This document shows positions 48,061-58,089 of a DNA stretch of 64,000 nt, piece after piece (the first letter of the stretch is position 1; each line of letters starts with the position of its first letter). The notes below the pieces were generated by a model that was not told the DNA's origin, did no database searches, and was given only the letters and a program-made list of their open reading frames with translations. Location of the stretch: NCBI RefSeq assembly GCF_007474545.1, contig NZ_VKOG01000004.1, positions 186,001 to 250,000 of the forward strand, in the 5' to 3' direction. The position numbers were made by a program, and so were the translations under genes. This stretch comes from Chryseobacterium binzhouense (GTDB lineage Bacteria; Bacteroidota; Bacteroidia; Flavobacteriales; Weeksellaceae).

Positions 48061-48336
48061 TTACTTGTTACATGAAATTTTCAATTATATCAATTTCTGA
48101 ATATTTTAAATTATTTAAAGATTTACTCTAAGAATAATATTTAATTTATCACCTATAGTTGTAAAAAATCAAGCTTTATTTATCATAACAACCATTCAAT
48201 AAAGACAGAACATTAAAAACTTATTGACGGTAAATAAATTGAAATCATCTCTCAACTTCAATTAAAATTTCATTAAACTTACCATCACCATTCCTATTTT
48301 ACTCATTTTTCATTATATTTACGAAAAACGGGTTGT

Positions 48337-48858
48337 ATGAAGAAAACGCTGGTTATTTTTGCTCATCCTTATCTTGAACATTCTAATTCAAACGTAGAAC
48401 TCATCAATTTCTACGTGCGTCATCAGCATTTTACACTTCGCGATTTATACGAAGAATATCCCGACTTTCATATTGCCGCTTTCAGAGAAAGAAAAAGACT
48501 TCAAAATTATGACCGTTTTATTTTTCAGTTTCCTATCATTTGGTTCGGAGTTCCGCCTTTGCTAAAATTGTGGATTGATGAGGTTTTTGACCGCAACTGG
48601 CTGAACGAAGGGGAAATCAATCCATTAGAAAATAAAGAAGTTTATATTGTCGTTACAACAGGTGGCAAAGAAAGATCCTTCTCTAAAGAAGGAACCTATA
48701 AATATACAATCGACGAAATAATCAGCGGACTTATTGTATCGCTGAATGTTTTTAAAGCTAACATAAAAGATATTACCATCGTTTACGAAGCCAACAAATT
48801 ATCTAAAAAAGAAATTATTTTACAGAAAAAGAAATTTGTAGAAATCCTGAATCAATAA
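48337..48858 (+). CDS. KefF-like NAD(P)H-dependent oxidoreductase
   Basis: A 173-residue flavodoxin-like quinone reductase-type protein: V-I-F-A-H-P-Y-L-E-H-S-N near the N-terminus, F-Q-F-P-I-I-W-F-G-V-P-P-L-L-K-L-W-I-D near residue 69 and T-T-G-G-K-E near residue 110. The following gene, 1 nt after its stop, encodes a KefC-like antiporter, so the pair mirrors E. coli KefF/KefC, in which the oxidoreductase activates the channel. The conserved pairing is the main support. Confidence 0.88.
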   Translation: MKKTLVIFAHPYLEHSNSNVELINFYVRHQHFTLRDLYEEYPDFHIAAFRERKRLQNYDRFIFQFPIIWFGVPPLLKLWIDEVFDRNWLNEGEINPLENKEVYIVVTTGGKERSFSKEGTYKYTIDEIISGLIVSLNVFKANIKDITIVYEANKLSKKEIILQKKKFVEILNQ

Positions 48859-48859
48859 T

Positions 48860-50740
48860 ATGGAAAACACTCTAGCGATGAACACCCTTTTATTCTTAGG
48901 TGTAGCCATCATTATGGTTCCACTCGCAAGGAAATTGGGTTTAAGCTCGGTTATCGGATATATTTTAGGAGGTATTATCATTGGTCCCTATGTTTTAAAA
49001 CTGACCGGAAATGATGTAAACGACATCATGCACGCCAGTGAATTCGGGGTAATCATGCTGCTTTTTTTAGTCGGACTTGAATTAGAACCCAGAAAATTCT
49101 GGGAGATGAGGAAAAAAATTATTGGTTTGGGACTTACTCAGATGGCGTTAACCATTTCCATACTTTTTCTGATTTTCATCTGGGCTGGCTGGAAAGTTGA
49201 TAAATCTATTGCGATTGCCATGTGTTTTGCACTTTCCTCTACTGCCATTGTGCTTCAGACCTTACAGGAAAAAAACAATCTGAAAACTACAGCAGGTGAA
49301 GCATCTTTTTCCACTCTGCTGTTTCAGGATATTGCCGTGATTCCCATTCTGGCAATTTTGCCGATAATTGCCAATTATAAAGCCAGACATCAGGATAATG
49401 AAGTGCAGATTCTCATTCAGAAACTCCCGGAATGGCTTCAGGCAGGTACCGTAATTTTTGGGGTTATCATTTTAATTTTATTAGGCAGGTATGTTTTTGT
49501 TCCTTTCTTAAGGTATGTTTCCAAAGCAGGAATGCCCGAGCTTCTTACCGCTTCATCGCTTTTTCTGGTTATCGGCGTTTCAGAATTAATGATTGCGATT
49601 GGTATTTCTCCGGCTTTAGGAGCCTTTTTAGCAGGTGTGATGCTGGCAAACAGTGAATTTCGTCATGAGCTTGAAGCACAGATCAACCCGTTCAAAGGAT
49701 TGTTGCTTGCCGTCTTTTTCGTAAGTGTAGGCTCTACGATGAATTTTAATGTTATTCAGAATGGCGCAGTCTTTATTTTCAGTACTGTTTTTGTAGTTCT
49801 GGCTGTAAAATTTCTCGTGCTGTTTGCGATTGGAAAATTTTTTAAGCTTGATAATCCACAGACTTTGTTTTATGCCTTTGCACTTTCACAGGTAGGAGAA
49901 TTTGCTTTTGTACTGATCAACTATGCTTCAGATCTGTATTTATTCGGAGCAGAACTCAATGCACAGTTAATGGCTGTGTCGGCAATTACCATGTGTATTA
50001 CTCCAATTCTTTTAATTATTAATGACAAAATTATCACACCAAGATTCATCAAAGAAGTTCCGGATTCTGATTCTGACTTTAATATTCTTGAGAAAAATAT
50101 TGATCAGAAGAAAATTATCATCGTAGGTTTCGGACATTTCGGAAGCACTGTAGGACGGCTTTTAAAAGCAAATAAAGTAACAGCTACTGTTCTGGACAGA
50201 GATTCGGATCGTGTAAAAATGCTGAGAAGCTACGGTTTTAAAGTTTATTATGGTGATGCAACCCGTCTTCCTGTTTTGAGAGCTGCCGGAATTGAAGATG
50301 CAAAAATTCTCGTCCTCTGTCTGGATGACCCCGAAATGAATAAATTTGTCGCCGATTTGGTAAGAGAACAATATCCTAATGTAAAAATATTTGTTCGTGC
50401 TAAAAACAGAATTGACGCCTATGATTATCTGGATAACGGAATAGAGAATATTTACCGTGAAACACTGGGAACTGCGGTAGATATGGCAGTAGATGTACTC
50501 CACGAAACAGGAATGAGAAAATACGCTGCCAGAAGATTGGGACAAAGATTTATGGCTATTGACAAAGCATCGGTACGAAGACTGGCAAAAACAGATAAAG
50601 ACGAAGAAATGCATCTTTTTACCACAAAAGAAATCCTCCAGATAGAGGAGGATTTATTAGCTTTTGATAATCTGAATTTTGACCGAAAAGATTGGGAAAC
50701 ATTAGCTTCAGAAGATGAAGAAACTGATATTCAGCTTTAA
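48860..50740 (+). CDS. Monovalent cation:proton antiporter-2 family protein (KefB/C-like)
   Basis: A 626-residue inner-membrane protein with about 12-13 transmembrane helices (about 1-395) of the CPA2 type (G-Y-I-L-G-G-I-I-I-G-P-Y-V-L near 33, L-L-F-L-V-G-L-E near 66) and a C-terminal TrkA-N (RCK) domain near 410-530 with K-I-I-I-V-G-F-G-H-F-G-S-T-V-G-R and V-Y-Y-G-D-A-T-R. The last 40 residues are acidic. It probably exports K+ or Na+ in exchange for protons under control of the preceding oxidoreductase. The stop is separated by one base from the convergent DUF2807 gene. Confidence 0.92.
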   Translation: MENTLAMNTLLFLGVAIIMVPLARKLGLSSVIGYILGGIIIGPYVLKLTGNDVNDIMHASEFGVIMLLFLVGLELEPRKFWEMRKKIIGLGLTQMALTISILFLIFIWAGWKVDKSIAIAMCFALSSTAIVLQTLQEKNNLKTTAGEASFSTLLFQDIAVIPILAILPIIANYKARHQDNEVQILIQKLPEWLQAGTVIFGVIILILLGRYVFVPFLRYVSKAGMPELLTASSLFLVIGVSELMIAIGISPALGAFLAGVMLANSEFRHELEAQINPFKGLLLAVFFVSVGSTMNFNVIQNGAVFIFSTVFVVLAVKFLVLFAIGKFFKLDNPQTLFYAFALSQVGEFAFVLINYASDLYLFGAELNAQLMAVSAITMCITPILLIINDKIITPRFIKEVPDSDSDFNILEKNIDQKKIIIVGFGHFGSTVGRLLKANKVTATVLDRDSDRVKMLRSYGFKVYYGDATRLPVLRAAGIEDAKILVLCLDDPEMNKFVADLVREQYPNVKIFVRAKNRIDAYDYLDNGIENIYRETLGTAVDMAVDVLHETGMRKYAARRLGQRFMAIDKASVRRLAKTDKDEEMHLFTTKEILQIEEDLLAFDNLNFDRKDWETLASEDEETDIQL

Positions 50741-50741
50741 A

Positions 50742-51551
50742 TTACTGCAGACTGACGCTACCGCCACTGCTTTCTTCTTTGGAAACTGTCGTCACATTTC
50801 CTTTTTTAATGCCGTTCACACTTCCGCCAGACGAAGCATGGGCTTCAAACCTTGATGCTACTCCTACTTCTATTCCTGCTCCGCTGGAAGATTCTGCCTT
50901 CACAAAATCTGCAATCATTTCTTTTGCCGCAATATCACTTCCGGAAGATGCTTTCAAATCAGCAGTCTTAGCTTTTCCTGAAACTTCAACAGTTGCGCCT
51001 GAAGAAGCTTCCACAGAAAGATTTACTGCCCAGATCTTTCCTGTAAAGTTACCACTGCTTCCTGCATTAATGGTAAATTCATTGGCTTCAAGCTTTCCTG
51101 ATATTTCTCCCGAACTTGACATCTCCAGATCTGTTTTATCCTGAGTAAACTGATCTTTAACCGCAATAACAGCTGCTGAATTAGCTGTAAGTTTTGTAAA
51201 ATCCTTTGCATAAATTTTAGCCTTTACTTTAGAGCTGTTTATTACGCGAAATCCTCTTTTATAATGAATATGGAGTTCTCCCCCATTATTTTCTACCAAA
51301 ACCTCATCAATGATATTTTCAGGAGCAGAAATCACTACTTTTTCCACGTCTGATTTTATGATTTCAGCTTCAATAGCCTGCGAAACTTCAACCTTATCAA
51401 AATCTCCTGCAAATTCTTTTTGCTTTACAGGTCCATGATCAGAATTGGTGGCATTAGGAAGCCATTCGTTTTTTTGCTCTCTCTTGTCATTCTTATTACA
51501 GGAAGCCAGCAAAACAAGTCCTGAAAAAATTAAAATTGTACTAGATTTCAT
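50742..51551 (-). CDS. DUF2807 head-GIN-domain lipoprotein
   Basis: A 269-residue lipoprotein (signal, lipobox L-L-A-S-C). The mature part is a right-handed beta-helix-type DUF2807 repeat region with many S-S-G, S-G-S and A-S-S-G-A steps, and the D-F-D-K-V-E-V-S-Q-A-I-E-A-E-I start that defines the family. Probably located in the periplasm or outer membrane. No function known for the family. Convergent with the CPA2 gene with 1 bp between. Confidence 0.9.
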   Translation of the reverse strand: MKSSTILIFSGLVLLASCNKNDKREQKNEWLPNATNSDHGPVKQKEFAGDFDKVEVSQAIEAEIIKSDVEKVVISAPENIIDEVLVENNGGELHIHYKRGFRVINSSKVKAKIYAKDFTKLTANSAAVIAVKDQFTQDKTDLEMSSSGEISGKLEANEFTINAGSSGNFTGKIWAVNLSVEASSGATVEVSGKAKTADLKASSGSDIAAKEMIADFVKAESSSGAGIEVGVASRFEAHASSGGSVNGIKKGNVTTVSKEESSGGSVSLQ

Positions 51552-51688
51552 GATATGATGTTTAAAAGTTTAGTTTTTAATATCTTTATACTTTAATAAC
51601 AACTAAAATATGAAATCTGTTACAATTGACAGCGAAATGTAAATTAAAAAATACCTGATTTCATATATTATTCTAAAAAATAAAGTAG

Positions 51689-53836
51689 ATGTATATAAAA
51701 AACATTTCCTCGGCACTGCTAATTTCTGCTTTAGCATTTAACTATTCATGCACCACAATGAAAACACCCGACACTCAAAAAGAAATTCCCGTTCCTGATG
51801 CTTCGCTTTCCTCAAACCCTTTGATGAAAAAAAGCAAACTTCAATACGAAGCTCCGGAATTTGACAAAATTAAAGATGAACATTTTAAACCTGCTTTTGA
51901 ATTTGGACTAAAACAGCATGATGCAGAGATTTTGAAAATTGCCAATAATCCTGAAAAGCCAACTTTCGAGAATACCCTTGTTGCACTTGAAAAAAGCGGC
52001 GAGGTTTTAAAGAGAGCTGTGATTGTCTTCTCAAATCTTACAAGTGCGAATACCAATCCTACATTGCAGGCTTTAGACGAAGAATATGCACCTGTTTTTG
52101 CAGCCCATTCTGACAAGATGTATTTGAATGAAAATCTTTATCAAAGAATAAAATCAATTTCAGAAAATGGATTAGATTCAGAAAGTAAAAGACTGCTTCA
52201 GTATTACAAACAAAATTTTGAAATTGCAGGAGCTAATCTTTCTGCTGCTGATAAAGAGAAACTAAAACAAATCAACCAGGAACTGGCTTCTCTTTCCACA
52301 CAATATTCCAACAAACTACTGGAAGCAAGAAAACAGGGCGGAGTTTTCTTTACTGATGTAAAGGAACTTGACGGACTTTCTTCTGACGAAATTGCAGCTG
52401 CTGCAAATGATGCGAAAAATGCAGGTAAACCTGGACAATATCTTCTTACTTTACTTAACACCACTCAGCAGCCTCTTCTGCAAAATCTCAACAACAGAGC
52501 AACCAGAGAAAAACTTTTCAAAGCATCATGGGAAAGAGCAGAGAGAAACGATGGAAATGACACAAGAGAGACCATTGAAAAACTGGCTGCTTTAAGACTC
52601 AAAAAAGCGCAGATTTTAGGAAATAAAAGCTTCGCAGAATGGAAGCTGCAGGATCAGATGGCAAAAAACCCTGAAGCTGCAGTTAAACTTATGAATCAGC
52701 TGGCTATCCCGGCTGTGGAAACCGCAAAGCGTGAAGCTAAAGATATTCAGGATCTCATTGATAAGCAAAAAGGCGGCTTTAAAGTGCAGCCATGGGACTG
52801 GAATTATTACGCAGAGCAGGTAAGAAAAGCAAAATTTGATCTTGACGAAAGCGAAATTAAACCTTATTTCGAAATCACAACGGTACTAGAAAAAGGCGTT
52901 TTCTTTGCTGCTGAAAAATTCTACGGGCTTACCTTCAAAAAAAGAACCGATCTTCCTGTCTATCATCCTGATGTGGTTACTTATGAAGTTTTTGATCATG
53001 ACGGAAAATCTCTGGCGATCTATTACCTTGATTTTTATACCAGAGATTCTAAAAATGGCGGTGCGTGGATGAGTAACTTTGTTGAGCAATCCTACCTTTT
53101 AGGAACAAAACCAGTGATTGTCAACTGCTACAATTATCAGAAACCAGCAGAAGGAAAACCGTCACTAATCAGTTTTGACGATGTAGAAACCATCTTCCAT
53201 GAATTTGGACACTCTATTCACGGGATGTTTGCGAGCCAGAAATATCCATCTCTTTCAGGAACAAATGTCCCGAGAGATTTTGTTGAATTCCCTTCACAAA
53301 TCAACGAACATTGGGCTTTAGATCCTGTCGTACTGAAAAATTATGCTATTCATTACGAAACAAAACAGCCCATTCCTCAAAGTCTAGTTGATAAAATTAA
53401 AAAAGCTTCGACTTTTAATCAGGGATATATGACCACAGAACTTGTTTCTGCAGCTTCTGTGGATATGGATTGGCATTCCGTAACCAGCGAAACACAGCTT
53501 CTTCCTGTGTTGGATTTTGAAAAACAATCTTTAGCAAAACACGGTTTCACATTAGCAACTGTTCCGCCAAGATACCACACTCCATACTTTGCCCACATTT
53601 GGGGCGGCGGTTATTCAGCAGGATATTATGCTTATCTGTGGTCTGAAACTTTAGACAGCGATGCCTGGGAATGGATTGAAAAAAATGGCGGGCTTACCCG
53701 GGAAAATGGCGACCGATTTAGAAAATATATTCTTTCTGTAGGAAATTCTGTCGATCTTAATCAGGCATTCAGAGATTTCGCGGGTCATGACCCTGACATT
53801 AAACCTTTACTAAGGAACAGAGGTTTTATTAAATAA
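51689..53836 (+). CDS. M3-family metallopeptidase (Dcp-like)
   Basis: A 715-residue peptidyl-dipeptidase or oligopeptidase. The zinc motif H-E-F-G-H-S is near residue 504 (F-H-E-F-G-H-S-I-H-G-M-F), and the thimet-type second part (E-F-P-S-Q-I-N-E-H-W) and the C-terminal Y-A-H-I-W-G-G-G-Y-S-A-G-Y-Y are present. It has an N-terminal signal with a lipobox-like N-Y-S-C, so it is exported, as is usual for Bacteroidota Dcp. It cleaves small peptides. Own terminator 6 nt after the stop. Confidence 0.93.
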   Translation: MYIKNISSALLISALAFNYSCTTMKTPDTQKEIPVPDASLSSNPLMKKSKLQYEAPEFDKIKDEHFKPAFEFGLKQHDAEILKIANNPEKPTFENTLVALEKSGEVLKRAVIVFSNLTSANTNPTLQALDEEYAPVFAAHSDKMYLNENLYQRIKSISENGLDSESKRLLQYYKQNFEIAGANLSAADKEKLKQINQELASLSTQYSNKLLEARKQGGVFFTDVKELDGLSSDEIAAAANDAKNAGKPGQYLLTLLNTTQQPLLQNLNNRATREKLFKASWERAERNDGNDTRETIEKLAALRLKKAQILGNKSFAEWKLQDQMAKNPEAAVKLMNQLAIPAVETAKREAKDIQDLIDKQKGGFKVQPWDWNYYAEQVRKAKFDLDESEIKPYFEITTVLEKGVFFAAEKFYGLTFKKRTDLPVYHPDVVTYEVFDHDGKSLAIYYLDFYTRDSKNGGAWMSNFVEQSYLLGTKPVIVNCYNYQKPAEGKPSLISFDDVETIFHEFGHSIHGMFASQKYPSLSGTNVPRDFVEFPSQINEHWALDPVVLKNYAIHYETKQPIPQSLVDKIKKASTFNQGYMTTELVSAASVDMDWHSVTSETQLLPVLDFEKQSLAKHGFTLATVPPRYHTPYFAHIWGGGYSAGYYAYLWSETLDSDAWEWIEKNGGLTRENGDRFRKYILSVGNSVDLNQAFRDFAGHDPDIKPLLRNRGFIK

Positions 53837-53841
53837 ATTTT

Positions 53842-53870
53842 AAAAGCATTCAATTATTTGGATGCTTTTT
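53842..53870 (+). terminator. Rho-independent terminator of the M3 peptidase gene
   Basis: AAAAGCATTCAA (53842-53853) and TTGGATGCTTTT (53858-53869) pair with one wobble around TTAT, followed by T. Confidence 0.85.
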
Positions 53871-54011
53871 CTATTAAATGAAGATTTGAAAATTTCAGGA
53901 GTTATGATCAATTTTAAAAAATTCCATTTAAATTTTTTCATTTATTTCATCCAATCTAAAAAATATGTAACTTAGTCATACTAAAATGATTAATTATAAA
54001 ATATATAAACT

Positions 54012-55175
54012 ATGAAAAAACATTTATTTCCTATTCTTTTGGTTTTACTTGGAAATACCGTAAATGCACAGCAGGATTTTTTTGCACTTACCGGTAAAAA
54101 TTCCCCAAGAATTGAATTTAATGATTTCCGCACAATGAATGCAGACGGAACATCCGGCGAAACCGTTTTCGGAGTTTCTTCTTCTGCCAGTGTCATATCG
54201 CAGGCACGAAAATCTGCCGTTTCGGAAGATAAAAATTCTTTTCATAACTCTCAGGCGATGAATCTTGCTGCTTTAGCATACGATTCTTCAGGAAACAATC
54301 TGGTTTATATGCCGATGTTCTCTTCAAACATTTATGTATTAAACCAAAAAACCAAAGAAATAACGTTAGTTGAAAATAATGTAGCAAGAGTAACACCGTG
54401 TGATATCAATTCACACATTACAAGAATGGCGACAGGATACAACGGAAATATTTATGCGATCAACAATTCAGGAACGCAGTTTATTGAGATCAGCAAAAAG
54501 AATGATCAGTTTACCGTAAAAGATCTTGGCATCATCAAAGACGACGAGTCTAATGGTAAAAACTCTTTTACTGCAATGGAAACAGGTTTTGGCGGAGATA
54601 TGATTGCTGATGCCGACAATAATTTCTACGTTTTTTCTGTGACAGGAAATGTTTTTAAAATTTCAACAAAAGAATTAACTGCAAAATTTGCAGGAAAAAT
54701 CACGGGGCTGCCGGAAAACTACTCCGTAAACGGTGCTGCGGTAAACTCTAAAGGAAATATAGTTGTAGCAAGCGCAAAAGGTGCTCCCATGTACGAGTTT
54801 AGCCTGAAAAATCTTGAGGCAAAACAACTTTCCGGTGAACAAAACCTCCACATTTATGATTTGGCGAGCCGATATTTTGCCAATGACAAAGTTACGCAGG
54901 CAAATACAATGGCAAACATTGATGTTTATCCTACAAAAGTGGAAGATCAGACAATTACCGTAAATGTAAACGACAAAAACATTAAAGGAAATATCAAAGT
55001 AACTTTATTTGATATTTCAGGAAAATCTGTTTTCAATATCAGTCTTTCAGTAAAAGACGGCAACCTCAATCAGCAGATTCAGCTGAGAAATTTCTCAATA
55101 GGTGCTTATATTGTGAATATCACCGAAGAATCCGGAAAAACTTTACTTACAAAAAAGATTTTAGTTACAAAATAA
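54012..55175 (+). CDS. Secreted T9SS cargo protein with propeller-like repeats
   Basis: A 387-residue secreted protein with signal peptide. The middle has repeated blocks (N-L-V-Y-M-P-M-F-S-S-N-I-Y, N-G-N-I-Y-A-I-N-N-S, K-G-N-I-V-V-A-S-A-K-G) typical of a beta-propeller. The last 80 residues form a type A T9SS sorting domain: N-I-D-V-Y-P, V-T-L-F-D-I-S-G-K-S-V, F-S-I-G-A-Y-I-V-N-I and K-K-I-L-V-T-K. It is exported through the outer membrane by type IX secretion and then anchored or released. No catalytic motif seen. Confidence 0.9.
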   Translation: MKKHLFPILLVLLGNTVNAQQDFFALTGKNSPRIEFNDFRTMNADGTSGETVFGVSSSASVISQARKSAVSEDKNSFHNSQAMNLAALAYDSSGNNLVYMPMFSSNIYVLNQKTKEITLVENNVARVTPCDINSHITRMATGYNGNIYAINNSGTQFIEISKKNDQFTVKDLGIIKDDESNGKNSFTAMETGFGGDMIADADNNFYVFSVTGNVFKISTKELTAKFAGKITGLPENYSVNGAAVNSKGNIVVASAKGAPMYEFSLKNLEAKQLSGEQNLHIYDLASRYFANDKVTQANTMANIDVYPTKVEDQTITVNVNDKNIKGNIKVTLFDISGKSVFNISLSVKDGNLNQQIQLRNFSIGAYIVNITEESGKTLLTKKILVTK

Positions 55176-55199
55176 AATCTGAACTATATTCAGTATATC

Positions 55200-55237
55200 G
55201 AAGCCTTTTCCACTCTCAGGAAAAGGCTTCTTATCTT
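55200..55237 (+). terminator. Rho-independent terminator of the T9SS cargo gene
   Basis: GAAGCCTTTTC (55200-55210) and GAAAAGGCTTC (55220-55230) form a perfect 11-bp stem with a 9-nt loop, followed by TTATCTT. Confidence 0.85.
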
Positions 55238-55244
55238 AAATTTG
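55237..55244 (+). promoter_or_regulatory. -7 element of malQ
   Basis: TAAATTTG matches TAnnTTTG just after the preceding terminator; transcription would start near 55251, giving a leader of about 52 nt to the ATG at 55303. No convincing -33 element was seen. Confidence 0.45.
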
Positions 55245-55302
55245 ATTCATCAAGTATTTATTTTTAAAATTTAAACCGTATTTTTAGACAAAAATATATG
55301 AG

Positions 55303-57951
55303 ATGAAATTGTATTTTAACCTTAATTATTACACAAAACCGGGCGAAAATTTAGAGCTTGTCACCCATGAAAGCGACCATGCAGAAAGAGTTCATAAAAT
55401 GTTTCATACCGGAAATGGTGAATGGAAATGCGAAATAGATTTTTTTTCTAAAAACATAGAATACCATTATCAGCTATGCGATGACCATAGAAAAGTTCTT
55501 AGAAAAGAGCCCGTAAAGCATCATCATACTTTCCCTCACAACTATAAAGAATTTCTGATTTTTGACGAATGGAATTCTAAAAATCTTCCGGAAAATTATC
55601 TCAACAACAAAATTTTAAAGAATAAACTTCAACAAAAAGGTTCACAGAAAATTTCTATTTTAAAAAAACATACTCATCTTTTCAAAATAGAAGCTCCACT
55701 TTATAATCCCGACTGGGAAATTGCACTTATTGGAAGCACGCCTTCTCTAGGAAACTGGAATTATGAAGATGCAATTCGCTTAACACAAACCGATCCCGGT
55801 ATTTGGAAAGCAGCTGTTGAAGTACCCGAAAACTATGTTATTGAATACAAATATTCTATTTTTGACAAAAAACTTCAGAAAATAATTGATGTAGAAACAG
55901 GTGATAACAGATCTGCTTTTCCAAATAGTCAGAAAGAGGTACTGCAGATTATATCTGATCATTATTTCAGATTTAAGTCTTATCAGATGTATCATGCAGC
56001 CGGAGTCGCTGTACCAGTTTTTTCATTGCGGACAGACGACGGTTTTGGAGTCGGGGAATTTTTAGATTTAAAAAAGCTTGCAGACTGGGCTAAAAATACT
56101 TCGCTTGAAATTATACAGATTCTGCCGATCAACGATACAACCGCAAATTATACATGGACTGATTCTTATCCCTATGCTGCCGTTTCTGTATATGCACTGC
56201 ATCCGCAATATATTTCGCTGGAAAATCTTGATTTTAAAATACCAAAAAATTTAGAAGAGAGTTTTGCTCAGGAAAAGGAACATCTAAATTCATTAGAACT
56301 CATTGACTACGAAAAAATGATTGCTTCTAAGTGGAAATATCTGAAAGCTATTTTTACTACCGAAAAAGAGAAAATCTATAAAGACAGAAATTTTAAAAAA
56401 TTTCTTAAAGATAACGAAGCCTGGCTTCTTCCCTACTCTGCTTTTTGTGTATTGAGAGATAAATACAAATCACCGAATTACAATCTCTGGAAAACTCACA
56501 AAAAATATATTGCAGGAAAAATTGCACCTTTCTTTAATGCAAAAAACAAAGATTATGACGCTGCAATGCTGCACTCGTGGGTACAGTATCAACTTGATAA
56601 ACAGCTGAAAAATTCTGTTGAATATATTCACAGTCTCGGAATTTCTCTAAAAGGAGACTTGCCGATAGGAATCTACCGGTATTCTGTAGAAGCATGGACT
56701 GAACCTGAACTTTTCGGAATGGATTTTCAGGCTGGAGCACCACCAGATCAGTTCACAGAAATTGGTCAAAACTGGGAATTTCCTACTTATAATTGGGAAG
56801 CCATGAAAGCCGATGGCTACCAATGGTGGAAAAACCGTTTCAAAGCCCTTGAGCAGTATTTTGATGCTATGAGAATAGATCATATTCTCGGTTTTTTCAG
56901 AATATGGAGAATGCCTGTTTCAGCAACACAAGGCATTTTAGGCTATTTTTATCCTGCAATTCCTGTTACTTGGGATGAGTTCAAAGCCCGTCACATTCCT
57001 TTTAATTTCGAAAGATACTGCAAGCCTTACATCAATGACGAAATTTTATGGAAATATTTTGGAGACCAAACCGGCAAAGCACTTGATTTTTTAGAAAGAA
57101 AATCAGATGGTACTTATCAGTTTAAAGAAAATTTTAATACCCAAAGAAAAATATCAGAACACTTTCAGGGGAAAATGGATGATTTTTCCGATCAACTGAT
57201 TACACTGTGTGCTAATGTATTGTTTCTTACTGAAGAGAGAAATGGAGAAAAGGTTTATCATCCTAGATTTAACGCATTCAAAACAGAATCTTATCATTTT
57301 CTGTCTGACTGGGAAAAGACTTCGGTATACGAACTATATCAGGACTACTTCTTCAAACGTCAGGATTATTTATGGAAACAAAGTGCAATGGAAAAACTCC
57401 CTGTTATTCTGAATGCAACCGATATGCTGATTTGCGGTGAAGATTTGGGATTGGTTCCGGACTGTGTTCCTGAAGTAATGGATGAACTTGCTATAGTTGC
57501 ACTTAAAGTACAGAGAATGCCTTCGGAAAACATTCCGTTTTACAATCCTAAAATAGCTGATTATATGAATGTTGTGACGGCTTCTTCTCACGATAGCTCA
57601 ACACTCAGACAATGGTGGAAAGAAAACCCGTCATTAACTCAAAAATATTTTAATCAGCAGCTTGGTCAGTTTGGAAAAGCACCAGAAAATCTGGAACCGT
57701 ATCTGGCAGAAATCATCATGAAACAGCATCTTTACAATGATGCAATGCTGGCTATTTTTCCTATTCAGGAGTTTTTTGCAACAGATGAGAATCTCATTAA
57801 CAGAAAAACAGATAATGAACGAATTAATAATCCCGCAGTATTTCCACACTATTGGCGTTACAGAATGCACATAAAACTGGAAAACATTATTAATTATTCA
57901 GAATTTAATCATAAAATATCAGATTGGGTGAAAGACAGCGGAAGAAACTAG
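55303..57951 (+). CDS. malQ: 4-alpha-glucanotransferase with N-terminal starch-binding domains
   Basis: An 882-residue amylomaltase (GH77). Two N-terminal carbohydrate-binding (CBM20-like) domains lie at about 1-110 and 120-225: I-G-S-T-P-S-L-G-N-W-N-Y is the second one. The catalytic part has P-I-N-D-T-T, Y-P-Y-A-A-V-S, D-L-P-I-G-I near residue 450, Y-F-D-A-M-R-I-D-H-I-L-G-F with the nucleophile Asp (about 526), G-E-D-L-G with the acid/base Glu and S-S-H-D-S-S-T-L-R-Q-W-W. Length is typical of the Bacteroidota type and longer than E. coli MalQ. Cytosolic glycogen/maltodextrin metabolism. Own promoter after the preceding terminator. Confidence 0.95.
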   Translation: MKLYFNLNYYTKPGENLELVTHESDHAERVHKMFHTGNGEWKCEIDFFSKNIEYHYQLCDDHRKVLRKEPVKHHHTFPHNYKEFLIFDEWNSKNLPENYLNNKILKNKLQQKGSQKISILKKHTHLFKIEAPLYNPDWEIALIGSTPSLGNWNYEDAIRLTQTDPGIWKAAVEVPENYVIEYKYSIFDKKLQKIIDVETGDNRSAFPNSQKEVLQIISDHYFRFKSYQMYHAAGVAVPVFSLRTDDGFGVGEFLDLKKLADWAKNTSLEIIQILPINDTTANYTWTDSYPYAAVSVYALHPQYISLENLDFKIPKNLEESFAQEKEHLNSLELIDYEKMIASKWKYLKAIFTTEKEKIYKDRNFKKFLKDNEAWLLPYSAFCVLRDKYKSPNYNLWKTHKKYIAGKIAPFFNAKNKDYDAAMLHSWVQYQLDKQLKNSVEYIHSLGISLKGDLPIGIYRYSVEAWTEPELFGMDFQAGAPPDQFTEIGQNWEFPTYNWEAMKADGYQWWKNRFKALEQYFDAMRIDHILGFFRIWRMPVSATQGILGYFYPAIPVTWDEFKARHIPFNFERYCKPYINDEILWKYFGDQTGKALDFLERKSDGTYQFKENFNTQRKISEHFQGKMDDFSDQLITLCANVLFLTEERNGEKVYHPRFNAFKTESYHFLSDWEKTSVYELYQDYFFKRQDYLWKQSAMEKLPVILNATDMLICGEDLGLVPDCVPEVMDELAIVALKVQRMPSENIPFYNPKIADYMNVVTASSHDSSTLRQWWKENPSLTQKYFNQQLGQFGKAPENLEPYLAEIIMKQHLYNDAMLAIFPIQEFFATDENLINRKTDNERINNPAVFPHYWRYRMHIKLENIINYSEFNHKISDWVKDSGRN

Positions 57952-57997
57952 AAAAATATTCATACTGATTATCAATAACTTAAAAATTTATTATATT

Positions 57998-58031
57998 GAA
58001 GTTTTATCTTAGGATTTAACTTCTTTTTTTT
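57998..58031 (+). terminator. Probable terminator of malQ
   Basis: GAAGTT (57998-58003) and AACTTC (58018-58023) form a 6-bp stem with a 14-nt loop followed by a run of T. The stem is short, but the T-run and location 47 nt after the stop support it. Confidence 0.6.
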
Positions 58032-58089
58032 ATCTGCATCAAAAAGACAAGAACGAAAGTTTTTATTTAACCAATTAATTACTGAAAAA

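Noticed and set aside
47840-48100. 86-residue Ala/Val-rich frame at the end of the TPM gene
   Set aside because: It is a shifted reading of the glycine-rich GGN/GGC codons of the real C-terminus.
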